A DNA stretch of 64,000 nt from Streptomyces sp. H39-S7. Lineage in GTDB: Bacteria > Actinomycetota > Actinomycetes > Streptomycetales > Streptomycetaceae. The notes beneath the pieces are model-generated. The model saw nothing but the letters and a program-made list of their open reading frames with translations, searched no databases and was not told the DNA's origin. How positions within the stretch are numbered: position 1 is the stretch's first letter; each line of letters opens with the position of its first letter. This document shows, in pieces, positions 32,440 through 41,384 of the stretch. The translations under genes were made by a program, and so were the position numbers. Location of the stretch: assembly GCF_027158205.1 (NCBI RefSeq), contig NZ_JAPVLU010000038.1, positions 1 through 64,000 of the forward strand, in the 5' to 3' direction.

Positions 32440-32553
32440 GTGCTGTTCCCCCGGCCGGGCGACGGGCATCGTGCGCACCCGGGGAGCGCGTTGTCAGTGG
32501 GTCCCGGTACGTTCGCAGTTCCAGCAACGGATCGTGTACCGGAGGTTCCTGAC

Positions 32554-33240
32554 GTGCCCAGCATGCTGCCCGACTCCTGGCAGGACGTTCTCGGCGAGGA
32601 GTTGGACAAGCCGTACTTCCAGCAGCTCACCGAGTTCGTCGAGACCGAGCGGGCCACGCACAAGATCTTCCCGCCCAGGGAAGAGGTCTTCGCGGCCCTG
32701 GACGCCACGCCGTTCGACAAGGTGAAGGTGCTGGTCCTCGGCCAGGACCCGTACCACGGCGAGGGGCAGGGGCACGGGCTGTGCTTCTCGGTGCGGCCGG
32801 GCGTCAGGACCCCGCCGTCGCTGCGGAACATCTTCAAGGAGATGAAGGAGGAGCTCGGCCACCCGGTGCCGGACAACGGCTACTTGATGCCGTGGGCCGA
32901 GCAGGGCGTCCTGCTGCTCAACGCGGTGCTGACGGTGCGGGAGGGCGAGGCGAACTCGCACAAGGGCAAGGGCTGGGAGAAGTTCACCGACGCGGTGATC
33001 GAGGCCGTCTCCGAACGGTCGGACCCGGCGGTGTTCGTGCTGTGGGGCAACTACGCGAAGAAGAAGCTCCCGCTGATCGACACGGAGCGGCACGCGGTGA
33101 TCCAGGGCGCGCACCCCTCACCGCTGTCCGCGAAGCTCTTCCTCGGCAGCCGCCCCTTCACCCAGATCGACGACGCGGTCAAGGCACAGGGCCACGACCC
33201 GATCGACTGGCGGGTGCCCGACCTCGGCGTCCGCGCCTGA
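32554..33240 (+). CDS. ung: Uracil-DNA glycosylase
   Basis: 228 aa family 1 uracil-DNA glycosylase. The water-activating motif GQDPYHG is at residues 63-69, the F-x-N-type region LLLNAVLTVREGEANSHKGK is in the middle, and the leucine-loop motif GAHPSPLS is near residue 187. It removes uracil from DNA to start base-excision repair. GTG 32554 is chosen because GGAGG sits eight bases upstream; ATG 32563 is possible. It stands alone, downstream of the SDR terminator. Confidence 0.95.
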   Translation: MPSMLPDSWQDVLGEELDKPYFQQLTEFVETERATHKIFPPREEVFAALDATPFDKVKVLVLGQDPYHGEGQGHGLCFSVRPGVRTPPSLRNIFKEMKEELGHPVPDNGYLMPWAEQGVLLLNAVLTVREGEANSHKGKGWEKFTDAVIEAVSERSDPAVFVLWGNYAKKKLPLIDTERHAVIQGAHPSPLSAKLFLGSRPFTQIDDAVKAQGHDPIDWRVPDLGVRA

Positions 33241-33324
33241 CCGGGTTTCCCGGACCCTGCGGCTAGCGTCGTCAGGATCAGCGGGAACGGGAAACGGGAC
33301 GCACGCGGGGCGCAGGAGGCGGCA

Positions 33325-33819
33325 GTGACGGATCGGGAACAGGGCTGGGGCGGCGGCCAGGACGCAGTCATGACGCGGATCGGCCAGGTCATGATGCTGC
33401 TGCACGGCGGCGACCGTGAGGAGGCCAGGGCCCGGTTCGGCCGCCTGTGGGAGGAGATCGGCGAGGACGGCGATCCCCTCCACCGCTGCACGCTGGCGCA
33501 CTTCATGGCCGACACCCAGGACGATCCCGAGGACGAACTGGAGTGGGATCTGAGAGCCCTGCGGGCGGCGGACGGCCTCTGCGACGAACGTACCGGCCGC
33601 CACCAACCGTCCCTCGCCGTGCGGGGCTTCTACCCGTCACTGCACCTGAACCTCGCCGCCGACTACCTGAAGGTGGGGGAGCGCGAGCTGGCACGCAACC
33701 ACCTCGTCCGCGCGCGGAACGCCTCGGGGGCGCTCGGCGACGACGACTACGGCGACGGCCTGCGGGCCGCGATCGGACGGATGGAACTGCGGCTGGACGG
33801 CTCCGGTCACCGGCCGTAG
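33325..33819 (+). CDS. TPR-like hypothetical protein
   Basis: 164 aa, acidic and helical, with two TPR-like helix pairs (VMMLLHGGDREEARARFGRL; LHLNLAADYLKVGERELARN, HLVRARNASGALG). Similar small proteins are common in streptomycetes and are thought to be scaffold-type. AGGAGG lies six bases before GTG 33325. Its 3' end overlaps the convergent lipoprotein gene by 13 bases. Function unknown. Confidence 0.75.
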   Translation: MTDREQGWGGGQDAVMTRIGQVMMLLHGGDREEARARFGRLWEEIGEDGDPLHRCTLAHFMADTQDDPEDELEWDLRALRAADGLCDERTGRHQPSLAVRGFYPSLHLNLAADYLKVGERELARNHLVRARNASGALGDDDYGDGLRAAIGRMELRLDGSGHRP

Positions 33820-34241
33820 GCCTCGTGGCAGATCCGTGCCGCGTCGCTGTCCTCGGCCCAGCCGCCGTAGGTCTCGCCCAGTGCGCAGACCCCCGCCCCG
33901 CCCGGCAGCGACGCCGCGGGGCGGGGACGCGCGGCGGTCTTCGCGGCAGGCACCGCATCCTGTCCCGCGGGCGCCACCGGGGGATGCGCCCGGTGGCGGG
34001 GCCGAACGCGCTCGGGCGGCGCGGAGGCCGCGGCGGTCGGCGGATCGGTGTCCCGTTCCACCGGCACGGTCGCGAGCGACTGCAGATCCGGCTGCCGGAC
34101 GGCCGTCCCGTCCTCGGGAAGGGGGAGGGCCGGTAACGCCGGCGCCGACGAGGGCTCCGGGGCGGGCTGCGAGGGCACGGTCGCACACCCGGTGACGGCC
34201 GAGGCCGCCGCAATGAGCACTACTGCTGCAAATTGACGCAT
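33807..34241 (-). CDS. Small secreted lipoprotein, hypothetical
   Basis: 144 aa from ATG 34241. The signal MRQFAAVVLIAAASAVTGCA ends in a lipobox-like VTGC with Cys at residue 19. The next ~90 residues are Pro/Ala-rich and disordered, and the last ~35 (GGAGVCALGETYGGW, ARICHEAYG) carry two cysteines and may form a small domain. Presumably anchored to the outer face of the membrane. Function unknown. Confidence 0.7.
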   Translation of the reverse strand: MRQFAAVVLIAAASAVTGCATVPSQPAPEPSSAPALPALPLPEDGTAVRQPDLQSLATVPVERDTDPPTAAASAPPERVRPRHRAHPPVAPAGQDAVPAAKTAARPRPAASLPGGAGVCALGETYGGWAEDSDAARICHEAYGR

Positions 34242-34465
34242 TCGGGCAACTCTGCCGGTCGGCGGCACCCTTGGGTATTCCCCGCAGGAGTGACGCGGAG
34301 TGACACCGCCGGGGGGCAGCTCCCGCAGCCCCCGTATGCTGCCAGAGCACATCGGACCTTTCGTCCCGTCGCGGCGATACGGGCGCGGCAGCGCGCGGCA
34401 GCGGCGACGGACGGGGGGCGAACGAAGCAGTAGCGGTAGCGGTAGCGGCAGAACGGAAGAGGCAC

Positions 34466-35386
34466 ATGGGATCCGGCAACGCCCCCCTGAAAATCGGGGT
34501 GATCGGCCTCGGCGACATCGCCCAGAAGGCGTACCTCCCGGTACTCGCCTCCCTGCCGGGCATCGAAGTGCACCTGCACACCCGCACCCCCGCCACCCTG
34601 GACCGGGTCGGTGACGCCCTGCGGCTGCCGCACCGGCACACCGATCTGGACGCCCTGATCGGACAGGGGCTCGACGCCGCCTTCGTCCACGCGCCCACCG
34701 ACCGGCACGTCGAGATCACCGAGGCGCTGATCGAAGCGCGCGTCCCGGCCTATGTCGACAAGCCGTTCGCGCCCGACCTCGCCGGGGCGCGGCACCTGGT
34801 GAACCTCGCCGAGCAGCGCCGGGTCAGCCTGATGGCCGGCTTCAACCGCCGCTACGCGCCGGGCTACGCCCAGTGCGCGGACCACCCGCGCGATCTGATC
34901 CTGATGCAGAAGAACCGGGTCGGGCTCGCCGAGGCGCCCCGCCCCGTGGTGTTCGACGACTTCATCCACGTCGTCGACACCCTGCGCTACCTCGCGCCGG
35001 GACCCATCGACCACACCGACGTCCGCGCCAAGGTCCGTGACGGACTGCTCCACCACGTCGTCCTGCAGCTGTCCGGTGACGGATTCACCGCCATCGGCAC
35101 GATGAACCGGATGAGCGGCTCCACCGAGGAGATCCTCGAAGTGAGCGGCGACGACACCAAGCGCCAGGTCGTCAACCTCGCCGAGATCATCGACCACAAG
35201 GGCCAGCCCACGCTGCGCCGCCGCGGCGACTGGGTCCCGGTCGCCCGCCAGCGCGGCATCGAACAGATCATCCTGGCCTTCCTGGACGCGGTGCGCAGCG
35301 GCAAGCTGCTCGACGCACAGGACGCGCTGCTCACCCATGAACTGTGCGAGCGGATCGTCACCGCGATCGACGAGCAGACCGCCTGA
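34466..35386 (+). CDS. Gfo/Idh/MocA family oxidoreductase
   Basis: 306 aa. The Rossmann start KIGVIGLGDIAQKAYLPVLA gives GxGxxA. VDKPFAPD is the family EKP-type motif (Lys ~99), and MAGFNRRYAP and FDDFIHVVDTLRY follow with the catalytic-side His. The family oxidises or reduces sugars and cyclitols with NAD(P). ATG 34466 follows a short AGCGGT hexamer repeat. Divergent from the lipoprotein gene and convergent with lnt, overlapping it by 29 bases. Confidence 0.88.
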   Translation: MGSGNAPLKIGVIGLGDIAQKAYLPVLASLPGIEVHLHTRTPATLDRVGDALRLPHRHTDLDALIGQGLDAAFVHAPTDRHVEITEALIEARVPAYVDKPFAPDLAGARHLVNLAEQRRVSLMAGFNRRYAPGYAQCADHPRDLILMQKNRVGLAEAPRPVVFDDFIHVVDTLRYLAPGPIDHTDVRAKVRDGLLHHVVLQLSGDGFTAIGTMNRMSGSTEEILEVSGDDTKRQVVNLAEIIDHKGQPTLRRRGDWVPVARQRGIEQIILAFLDAVRSGKLLDAQDALLTHELCERIVTAIDEQTA

Positions 35387-36878
35387 CGCGCAGCGAGACC
35401 TCGTACCCCGCGGCCACCACGACGAGCACCAGCGCGAGGTGCGGCACCCAGTCGCCGAACCGTACGTACGGGCTGCGGCCCGCCGAGAGCGGCACCTGGT
35501 ACACCGCCGCCGTACTGGCGCTGGTGCCCAGCCACTTGCCCACCGGCCGCCCCCGGCCGTCGTAGACCGCGCTGATGCCGGTCAGGGTGGCGTGGACCAT
35601 CGGGCGCCAGGTCTCCGCCGCCCGCAGCGCGGCGAGCGAAGCGTGCTGGGGCGGCGCCCAACTGCCCTGGAACGACGAGGTGGACGACTCCGCCACCAGC
35701 AGTTCCGCCCCGCTGTCGACCAGCTTCCGGCTCATGTCCGGGAAGGCCGACTCGAAGCACACCAGTGGCCCGAAGCGCAGCTCCCCGGCGGTCATGACCA
35801 CCGGGTGGTCGCCGCGCCGCCGGTCCTCGCCCGCGGCCTTGCCGACCGAGGTGGCCCAGCCCAGCAGCGAGCGGAACGGGATGTACTCGCCGAACGGCAC
35901 CAGGCGCATCTTGTCGTAGCTCTCGCCGGTGACCCCGTCGGGGCCCACCAGCACCGACGTCTTGGAGATACCGCGCCCGTCGGCCCGCTGGGCGTCCACG
36001 TTCACCAGGATGTCCGCGTCGATCTCCCGGGCGAGCGCGGCGAGCCGGCCGGCGAGGTCCGGCCGGGACGACAGGTCGAAGCCGACGCTGCTCTCGCCCC
36101 ACACCACCAGGTCCGCACGCTGCCCGGCGAGCGTGCGCGTCAGTTCCTCCTCGCGGTCGAACCGCTCCTGCGCCCCCTCGATCACGCCCGGTTGCACCAC
36201 CGCGATCCGTACCGTCCCGGTCCGCTGCGGCACCGGTGCGCCCAGCCACACGGCGGTCGTGCCGACCACCGCGGCGGCCAGCGCCGCGACGGCCGGGACG
36301 CGTACGGAAGGCACCGCGATCAGCGCGGCCACCGCCGTGTTCACCAGCACGACCAGCGCGCTGATCAGCCAGACCCCGCCGACCGACGCCAGCCGCAGCG
36401 CGGGGGCGACCTGCCACTGGCTGGCCCCCAGCAGCCCCCACGGCCCGCCCAGATACTGCCAGGAGCGCACCAGCTCGACCATCAGCCACCCGCACGGCGC
36501 CAGCACCATGGCGGCGGCCACCCGCCGCGGACCGGGCGTGCCCCCCAGCGTCCGCCGCAGCAGCCATCCCCACGGCGCCCAGAAGGCCCCCTGCAGCAGG
36601 GCCAGTACGACGAGGAAGACGTTGAGGCTCGGGAACAGCCAGTGGTGCACGGCCAGCATGAACCCCGCCCCGCCCAGCCACCCGTCGAGCGCGGCGCGGC
36701 GGCCGGTCGGCGCCGAGCGCGCGAGCAGGATCCACGGCACCAGCGCCCCGTAGGCCAGCCACCAGAGGGACGGCGCGGGGAAGGCCAGGGCAGGCAGGGC
36801 GCCCGCCGCGGCCGCGGCGAGGCCGCGTACCCAGGGCGAGGTGAGGCGGGATACCTGCCGGTCGGCTGTCGCCGTCAT
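35358..36878 (-). CDS. lnt: Apolipoprotein N-acyltransferase
   Basis: 506 aa. The first ~190 residues contain about six membrane segments, including the early Pro/Trp-rich LPALAFPAPSLWWLAYGALV. The rest is a nitrilase-fold periplasmic domain with the Glu-Lys-Cys triad: Glu in VVWGESSVG (~262), Lys in YDKMRLVPFGEYIPF (~322), Cys in FGPLVCFESAFPD (~374). It adds the third acyl chain to lipoproteins. ATG 36878 has AAGGGAG five bases upstream; the frame opens earlier but without a better site. Confidence 0.92.
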   Translation of the reverse strand: MTATADRQVSRLTSPWVRGLAAAAAGALPALAFPAPSLWWLAYGALVPWILLARSAPTGRRAALDGWLGGAGFMLAVHHWLFPSLNVFLVVLALLQGAFWAPWGWLLRRTLGGTPGPRRVAAAMVLAPCGWLMVELVRSWQYLGGPWGLLGASQWQVAPALRLASVGGVWLISALVVLVNTAVAALIAVPSVRVPAVAALAAAVVGTTAVWLGAPVPQRTGTVRIAVVQPGVIEGAQERFDREEELTRTLAGQRADLVVWGESSVGFDLSSRPDLAGRLAALAREIDADILVNVDAQRADGRGISKTSVLVGPDGVTGESYDKMRLVPFGEYIPFRSLLGWATSVGKAAGEDRRRGDHPVVMTAGELRFGPLVCFESAFPDMSRKLVDSGAELLVAESSTSSFQGSWAPPQHASLAALRAAETWRPMVHATLTGISAVYDGRGRPVGKWLGTSASTAAVYQVPLSAGRSPYVRFGDWVPHLALVLVVVAAGYEVSLRVRRSARRSR

Positions 36879-37002
36879 ACCGCTCCCTTGTCCGTGTCTC
36901 CCCAGTGTCAAGGGCGCGAGCCCCCGTGCACAGAGGGCGACGTTCCGGTGACCCGGCGTGTCCCGTGCTGCCGGTCCACGGGGAGCGGGTGCCCGGCGGC
37001 GC

Positions 37003-37599
37003 TCAGGGCATGCGGTTCCAGGACACGAGGACCGGACGGCCGTGCTCGCTGCCGATCCGGCTGACGGTCCCGGTGGCCAGCTGGAACAGGGCGCCGTCCG
37101 CCGGCGGGAGTCCCAGCCGGCGGGCGGTCAGGACGCGCAGGAAGTGGGCGTGGGCCACCAGGACGATGTCGCCGTCGTCCGCCAGGTCGCGGAAGGCGTC
37201 GTCCACCCGGGCGAGCACCCGGTCGGCGCGGTCGCCGACCTCCTTCGGCGACTCGCCGGGGTGCCCGGGAGCGCCGGCCACGCCGTCGGTCCACAGGTTC
37301 CACTCCGGGCGCGTCCGGTGGATCTCCTCCGTGCTGACACCCTCGTAGCCGCCGTAGTCCCACTCGTGCATCTCGGGATCGCGCGTGGTGCGGGTGAGGC
37401 CCGCGAGCTCGGCGGTGTGCACCGCGCGCTCCAGCGGACTGGTCAGGACGAGCGAGATCCGGAACTCCGCCAGCAGGGGTGCCAGACCGCGCGCCTGCTC
37501 CTTGCCCCGGGCGGTGAGCGGCAGGTCGGTGTAGCTGGTGTGCTGCCCCGACGCGCTCCACTCGGTCTCGCCGTGCCGGACCAGGATCAGTTCACCCAT
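37003..37599 (-). CDS. Histidine phosphatase family protein
   Basis: 198 aa with the phosphoglycerate-mutase-like active site LILVRHGETEWS (His at residue ~9), the Arg-Glu pair SPLERAVHTAEL, HEWDYGGYEG with a conserved Glu/Asp, and the second His in IVLVAHAHFLRVLTARRLG. It hydrolyses a phosphate ester; related enzymes act on sugar phosphates or acid phosphatase substrates. Close to, but transcribed separately from, lnt. Confidence 0.9.
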   Translation of the reverse strand: MGELILVRHGETEWSASGQHTSYTDLPLTARGKEQARGLAPLLAEFRISLVLTSPLERAVHTAELAGLTRTTRDPEMHEWDYGGYEGVSTEEIHRTRPEWNLWTDGVAGAPGHPGESPKEVGDRADRVLARVDDAFRDLADDGDIVLVAHAHFLRVLTARRLGLPPADGALFQLATGTVSRIGSEHGRPVLVSWNRMP

Positions 37600-37686
37600 G
37601 GGGTCCCTCTTCTCTCGACGTGCTCAACCCCCGCGACGCTACGCCCAGCGGACGCGGACGGCCGCGCACCCCCCGGTGCCGTCGTG

Positions 37687-38604
37687 TCAGCTTCCGGCGG
37701 GAGTGAGTTCGGCCGTCCGTTCCGGGGCCTCGGCGCCCTCCGGCTGCCCGTACCAGGCGACGGCCACCGCGCCCGTCACGGCCAGGACGAAGCCGGCGAT
37801 CGCCATCCAGCCGAAGCCGTCGCGCGAGGTGTCACCGAGCCACAGCACGCCGAGGATGCCCGGCACCACGGTCTCGCCGACCACCAGCGCGGCCGTGGCG
37901 CCGTTGATCGAACCGATCTGCAGGGCCACCGTGTGCAGGTACATGCCGCCGATGCCGGCGACCAGGATGGCGTAGAGGGCGGGGTCCGCGAGCAGCGTCG
38001 GGAGGTCGAACGGGTCCACGCCGTCGAGCACACGCACGCCGACTCCCAGGGCGCCGAAGCCCAGCCCGGACAGCAGCCCGGCCAGGATCGCGCCGCGGGC
38101 GCCGAGGCGGCGCACCAGCAGGCTGCCGGCCCCGATGATCGTCACGGCGGCCACCAGCAGCCACCAGTGGGTGGCGCGCGAGGTGTGGCCGCTGCCCTCG
38201 GGGCCGGCCGCCGTGGCCAGCAGCACCAGGGCGGAGCAGACGACGCCGATGGAAATCCACTCGGGGCGGCTCAGCCGGATGCCGAGCATACGGATGCTCA
38301 GCACCGCGGTGATCACCAGGTTGGCGCTGATCACCGTCTGGGAGAGGAAGAGCGGCAGCAGCCGGGCGGCCAGCGCACCGAGTCCGAAGCCGATGAAATC
38401 CAGCACCGTGCCGAGCATGAACTCCCAGGTCACGGCGGCCTTGGCGGTGGAGGACAGGCTCGGTCCGCCGTGCTCGGTGGTGCCGGTGGTGGAGGCGGCG
38501 GCCGCCTCGCGGCGGGCGGATTTGCGGGATCCCACGGCCTGGAGGACCGACCCCGTGCCGTAGCAGGCCGATGCCGCGACGGCTGTCAGAAGGCCGATGT
38601 ACAC
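37687..38604 (-). CDS. DMT-superfamily (EamA-like) membrane transporter
   Basis: 305 aa with about nine to ten membrane segments in two halves (YIGLLTAVAASACYGTGSVL; LPLFLSQTVISANLVITAVL; WISIGVVCSALVLLATAAG; WWLLVAAVTIIGAGSLLV; ILAGLLSGLGFGALG; GFGWMAIAGFVLAVTGAVAV). Fits the drug/metabolite transporter group. GTG 38604 with GGAG six bases upstream is preferred over the long upstream extension. Substrate unknown. Confidence 0.8.
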   Translation of the reverse strand: MYIGLLTAVAASACYGTGSVLQAVGSRKSARREAAAASTTGTTEHGGPSLSSTAKAAVTWEFMLGTVLDFIGFGLGALAARLLPLFLSQTVISANLVITAVLSIRMLGIRLSRPEWISIGVVCSALVLLATAAGPEGSGHTSRATHWWLLVAAVTIIGAGSLLVRRLGARGAILAGLLSGLGFGALGVGVRVLDGVDPFDLPTLLADPALYAILVAGIGGMYLHTVALQIGSINGATAALVVGETVVPGILGVLWLGDTSRDGFGWMAIAGFVLAVTGAVAVAWYGQPEGAEAPERTAELTPAGS

Positions 38605-38859
38605 CAAGAGCTCCGTTCCCGTACCAGTTCGTCCCACTGTGTCGTGCCGGGGAGATCCTCTCCTCCGGTCTACTGGACGCGCCCTCGGAGGAGAAAGTTC
38701 CGTAAACCGGGCGCCGAATGTGGGGCCGCGGAGCACCGGCCGCCACGGCAGTCCGGCTCGGCGATCTCCTGTCGCCCCGACGCCGGTCACATCGTATGGT
38801 CATCGGAAATGGCTGGTGGCAGCCGGGCGAGTGCGTTGTGGATCATGTACGGGGGAACG

Positions 38860-39753
38860 ATGTCGCTGGATCGCCGGGCGGTACTCACAGCCGTGGCGGG
38901 CGGGTTCCTCGCGGGATGCGCCGCCTCGCCCGATTCCGCAGGACGCCCGCGGGACCCGTCGTCCCGTCCCGGCCCGGCCACGGTCCCCACCCCGCCCCCG
39001 GCCCCGTCGAGGACCGCGTCCCCGTCGCCCAAGCCGGCTCCCCGGGTCACGCGGGCCGCGACCGTCGCCCGGTACGGCCGAATGACCCCCGCCAGCTGGG
39101 GTTTCACCCCTCCCGGGGTCGTCACCGAACTGCCGTCCACCGCCGGGCGGGCGATAGCGCTGACCTTCGACGCGTGCGGGGGACCGGGCGGCGGGGGGTA
39201 CGACCGGAAGCTGGTCGACCTGCTGCGGTCCCGCGAGGTGCCCGCGACGCTCTTCCTCAACGCGCGCTGGATCGACGCCAATCGCGCGCACTTCGAACAC
39301 CTCGCGAACGATCCACTGTTCGAGATCGCCAACCACGGAACGCGTCACCGGCCGCTGTCGGTGGCGGGCCGCTCCGCGTACGGGATCGCCGGGACGCGCG
39401 ACGCGGGGGAGGTCTTCGACGAGGTCGCGGGGAACCAGGAGAAGCTCACCGCCCTGCTCGGCCGTCCGCCGCGCTTCTTCCGCTCCGGCACCGCGTACTG
39501 CGACGACATCGCGGCGCGCATCGTCGCCGAACTGGGGGAGCGGTTCGCCGGTTTCGGCGTCAACGCCGACGCGGGAGCGACGTTCACCCCCGCCCAGGTG
39601 CGCGCCGCCGCCCTGACGGCGACCGCCGGCTCGGTCGTCATCGGCCATATGAACCACCCCGCGGGCGGCACCGCCGAGGGCATGGCCCGCGCCCTGCCCG
39701 AGCTGCTCGCCTCCGGTCACCGCTTCGTCCGGCTCTCGGACGCGGTGCACTGA
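38860..39753 (+). CDS. Polysaccharide deacetylase (NodB-like), secreted
   Basis: 297 aa. Residues 1-21 are a lipoprotein-type signal: MSLDRRAVLTAVAGGFLAGC (lipobox LAGC). A ~40-residue Pro/Ser-rich linker follows. The NodB domain has the metal Asp in ALTFDACGG (~104) and the His pair in IANHGTRHRPL. FFRSGTAYCDD and VVIGHMNHPAGG complete the active site. It removes acetyl groups from cell-wall or extracellular polysaccharides. ATG 38860 follows GGGGGAA; ATG 38845 is possible. Confidence 0.88.
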   Translation: MSLDRRAVLTAVAGGFLAGCAASPDSAGRPRDPSSRPGPATVPTPPPAPSRTASPSPKPAPRVTRAATVARYGRMTPASWGFTPPGVVTELPSTAGRAIALTFDACGGPGGGGYDRKLVDLLRSREVPATLFLNARWIDANRAHFEHLANDPLFEIANHGTRHRPLSVAGRSAYGIAGTRDAGEVFDEVAGNQEKLTALLGRPPRFFRSGTAYCDDIAARIVAELGERFAGFGVNADAGATFTPAQVRAAALTATAGSVVIGHMNHPAGGTAEGMARALPELLASGHRFVRLSDAVH

Positions 39754-39788
39754 CGGCGCGGCGGGAGGGATCCTCGCATGCCTGGTAC

Positions 39789-39822
39789 TTGAACTTTCAA
39801 GGCAGTTTGCTTGAAGTTTCAA
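39789..39822. promoter_or_regulatory. Twin TTGAA-TTTCAA operator upstream of VOC gene
   Basis: TTGAACTTTCAA (39789-39800) and TTGAAGTTTCAA (39811-39822) are near-palindromic and 22 bases apart, two helical turns. They sit 70-100 bases before the VOC start. The symmetry and size fit a MarR/PadR-type dimer site; the regulator is not in this window. Confidence 0.55.
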
Positions 39823-39893
39823 CCGAGTCGGCGTACGGTCGAAAGAGTCCCGCCGGCCACGGTGCCGACCGATGTCAGACCAGGAGCGCCACC

Positions 39894-40391
39894 ATGTCCG
39901 TACGCCGCCTCAACCACGCAGTGCTCTACATCCGCGACGTCCCGCGCGCCGTCGAGTTCTACACCGACGTCTTCGGCTTCAAGGTCGACGTGGAGATCCC
40001 CGGCCGGGCCGCCTTCCTCAGTGCCCGGGAGACCCTCAACGACCACGACCTCGGCCTCTTCGCGCTCGGCGCGGACGCCCCCGGTCCCGAGCAGGGCCGG
40101 GTCGGCCTCTACCACCTGGCCTGGGAGGTCGGCACGCTCGGCGAACTCGCTGAGGCCGCCGCCAAGCTGACGGAGCGCGGCTCGCTGGTCGGCGCGACCA
40201 ACCACGGGGTGTCGAAGTCCCTGTACGCCAAGGACCCCGACGGCAACGAGTTCGAGATCATGTGGCGGGTGCCCCGCGAGGACTGGCCGGCCGGCGGCGA
40301 GCCGCAGCTGCGGGCGCTGGACCTCCAGGAGTCGCTCGACCGCTGGGGTCCGGACCTGAAGACCGGTGCGGCCGCCGGTTCGGCCACCTGA
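39894..40391 (+). CDS. VOC (glyoxalase/dioxygenase fold) family protein
   Basis: 165 aa with two beta-alpha-beta-beta-beta modules: HAVLYIRDVPRAVEFYTDVF (metal His ~8), FGFKVDVEIPGRAAFLSARE, GLYHLAWEVGTLGELAEAA (second His), YAKDPDGNEFEIMWR (Glu). Such proteins hold a metal and act as lyases, isomerases, extradiol dioxygenases or resistance proteins; which one is not clear. AGGAG precedes ATG 39894. Confidence 0.9.
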   Translation: MSVRRLNHAVLYIRDVPRAVEFYTDVFGFKVDVEIPGRAAFLSARETLNDHDLGLFALGADAPGPEQGRVGLYHLAWEVGTLGELAEAAAKLTERGSLVGATNHGVSKSLYAKDPDGNEFEIMWRVPREDWPAGGEPQLRALDLQESLDRWGPDLKTGAAAGSAT

Positions 40392-40392
40392 T

Positions 40393-40420
40393 CCACCCCT
40401 CCCGTCGCTCTCCGGGGTGG
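40393..40420 (+). terminator. Hairpin after VOC gene
   Basis: CCACCCC (40393-40399) and GGGGTGG (40414-40420) pair over a 14-base loop, directly after the VOC stop. A modest terminator. The following ~300 bases up to the SSI gene hold no supported gene and should contain its promoter. Confidence 0.5.
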
Positions 40421-40725
40421 CCGTCGTTCGCTCCCCGGACCCCGCCGACGACGGTTTCCGGTCGAGAGTGGTGGGCCGGGAAAGCTCAGAGTGCCGCGTC
40501 GTCCCAGCTCACGGACGTTCACCGGGGCGCGCCACGCCCGAGTGTCCGCATGCTGGACGGTTCACCCGGTGCGTTCGAAGCCCTCACTGAGCTGCCCGTA
40601 TCGAACAATGAGCCATCGTGCGATCACGCACCGCGACCAGAAGTGATCGTTCGAGCTGTGGTGCGCGAAACATCTCCGCAATACTCCGTCCGTTATCCGC
40701 AACCAACGGAGAAGGAGTGTTCGGA

Positions 40726-41160
40726 ATGCGATACACCCTAGGTGCGATCGGAGTGGGGGCCGCCCTGGCCCTCAGCTGTGCGGCGGGCACCAGTGGGACC
40801 GCCCGTGCCGAGTCAGCCCAGCCGCAGAGCCTGTACGCGCCCTCGTCGATGGTGCTGACCATCGGCAAGGGGGAGGACCCCGCGACTGCCACGATCCAGC
40901 GCGCCGCGCTGCTGCGCTGCAGCCCCACCGCCGGTGGAGACCACCCGGACCCGCGGACCGCGTGTACGGAACTGGCCCTGGCGAGCGGGAACTTCGACGC
41001 GCTGTTAGCTTCCGACCCCAACCGGATCTGCCCCAAGATCTGGGATCCGGTGGTGGTCACCGCGGACGGCGTGTGGCAGGGGCAGCGGATCTCGTACACG
41101 CACACCTACGCGAACTCCTGCGTCAAGGGGGGCGGTACCGGGCCGGTCTTCTCCTTCTGA
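40726..41160 (+). CDS. Subtilisin-inhibitor-like (SSI) protease inhibitor
   Basis: 144 aa: signal peptide (residues 1-29: MRYTLGAIGVGAALALSCAA then GTARAE), then an SSI domain with four cysteines (65, 80, 102 and one near the end) forming the two family disulfides. The reactive loop reads CPKIWDP, placing Lys104 at P1 and Ile105 at P1', where the founding SSI has Met-Val. This predicts a trypsin-like target rather than subtilisin. The Val-Val-Thr-Ala-Asp-Gly and SYTHTYAN segments are typical. GAAGGAG lies upstream of ATG 40726. Codon 94 is a TTA (41005-41007), so translation should need the bldA leucyl-tRNA. Confidence 0.92.
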   Translation: MRYTLGAIGVGAALALSCAAGTSGTARAESAQPQSLYAPSSMVLTIGKGEDPATATIQRAALLRCSPTAGGDHPDPRTACTELALASGNFDALLASDPNRICPKIWDPVVVTADGVWQGQRISYTHTYANSCVKGGGTGPVFSF

Positions 41161-41294
41161 GCCGGGGGTGAACGCCTGTGCCCAGGGGTGTCGCGGCTGT
41201 TGTGAGACCGGCCACTCGGGTCAAACCCGACAGGCTGTGTTCATCTTGCGCCGGTAACGTGCCCAAACAGACCACGTACCTCGGAGGGTAAGAC

Positions 41295-41384
41295 ATGCGT
41301 CCGTTCCTGGCCGGCACAGATCGGATCGACGCGCGCTGTGCGCCGCCGTCCCTCGCACCGGCCGGGAACGGGGGCACTGCATGA
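41295..41384 (+). CDS. 29-aa leader ORF coupled to the Pls-like synthetase
   Basis: ATG 41295 stands six bases after GGAGGGTAAGAC, the best ribosome site in this region, and encodes MRPFLAGTDRIDARCAPPSL then APAGNGGTA. Its stop TGA overlaps the synthetase ATG (ATGA). The synthetase has no comparable site of its own, so it may be translated mainly by coupling to this leader. Whether the peptide itself matters is unknown. Confidence 0.6.
   Translation: MRPFLAGTDRIDARCAPPSLAPAGNGGTA

Noticed and set aside
34432..34452. AGCGGT hexamer repeats before the Gfo/Idh gene
   Set aside because: Simple sequence repeat of a few units, likely neutral.
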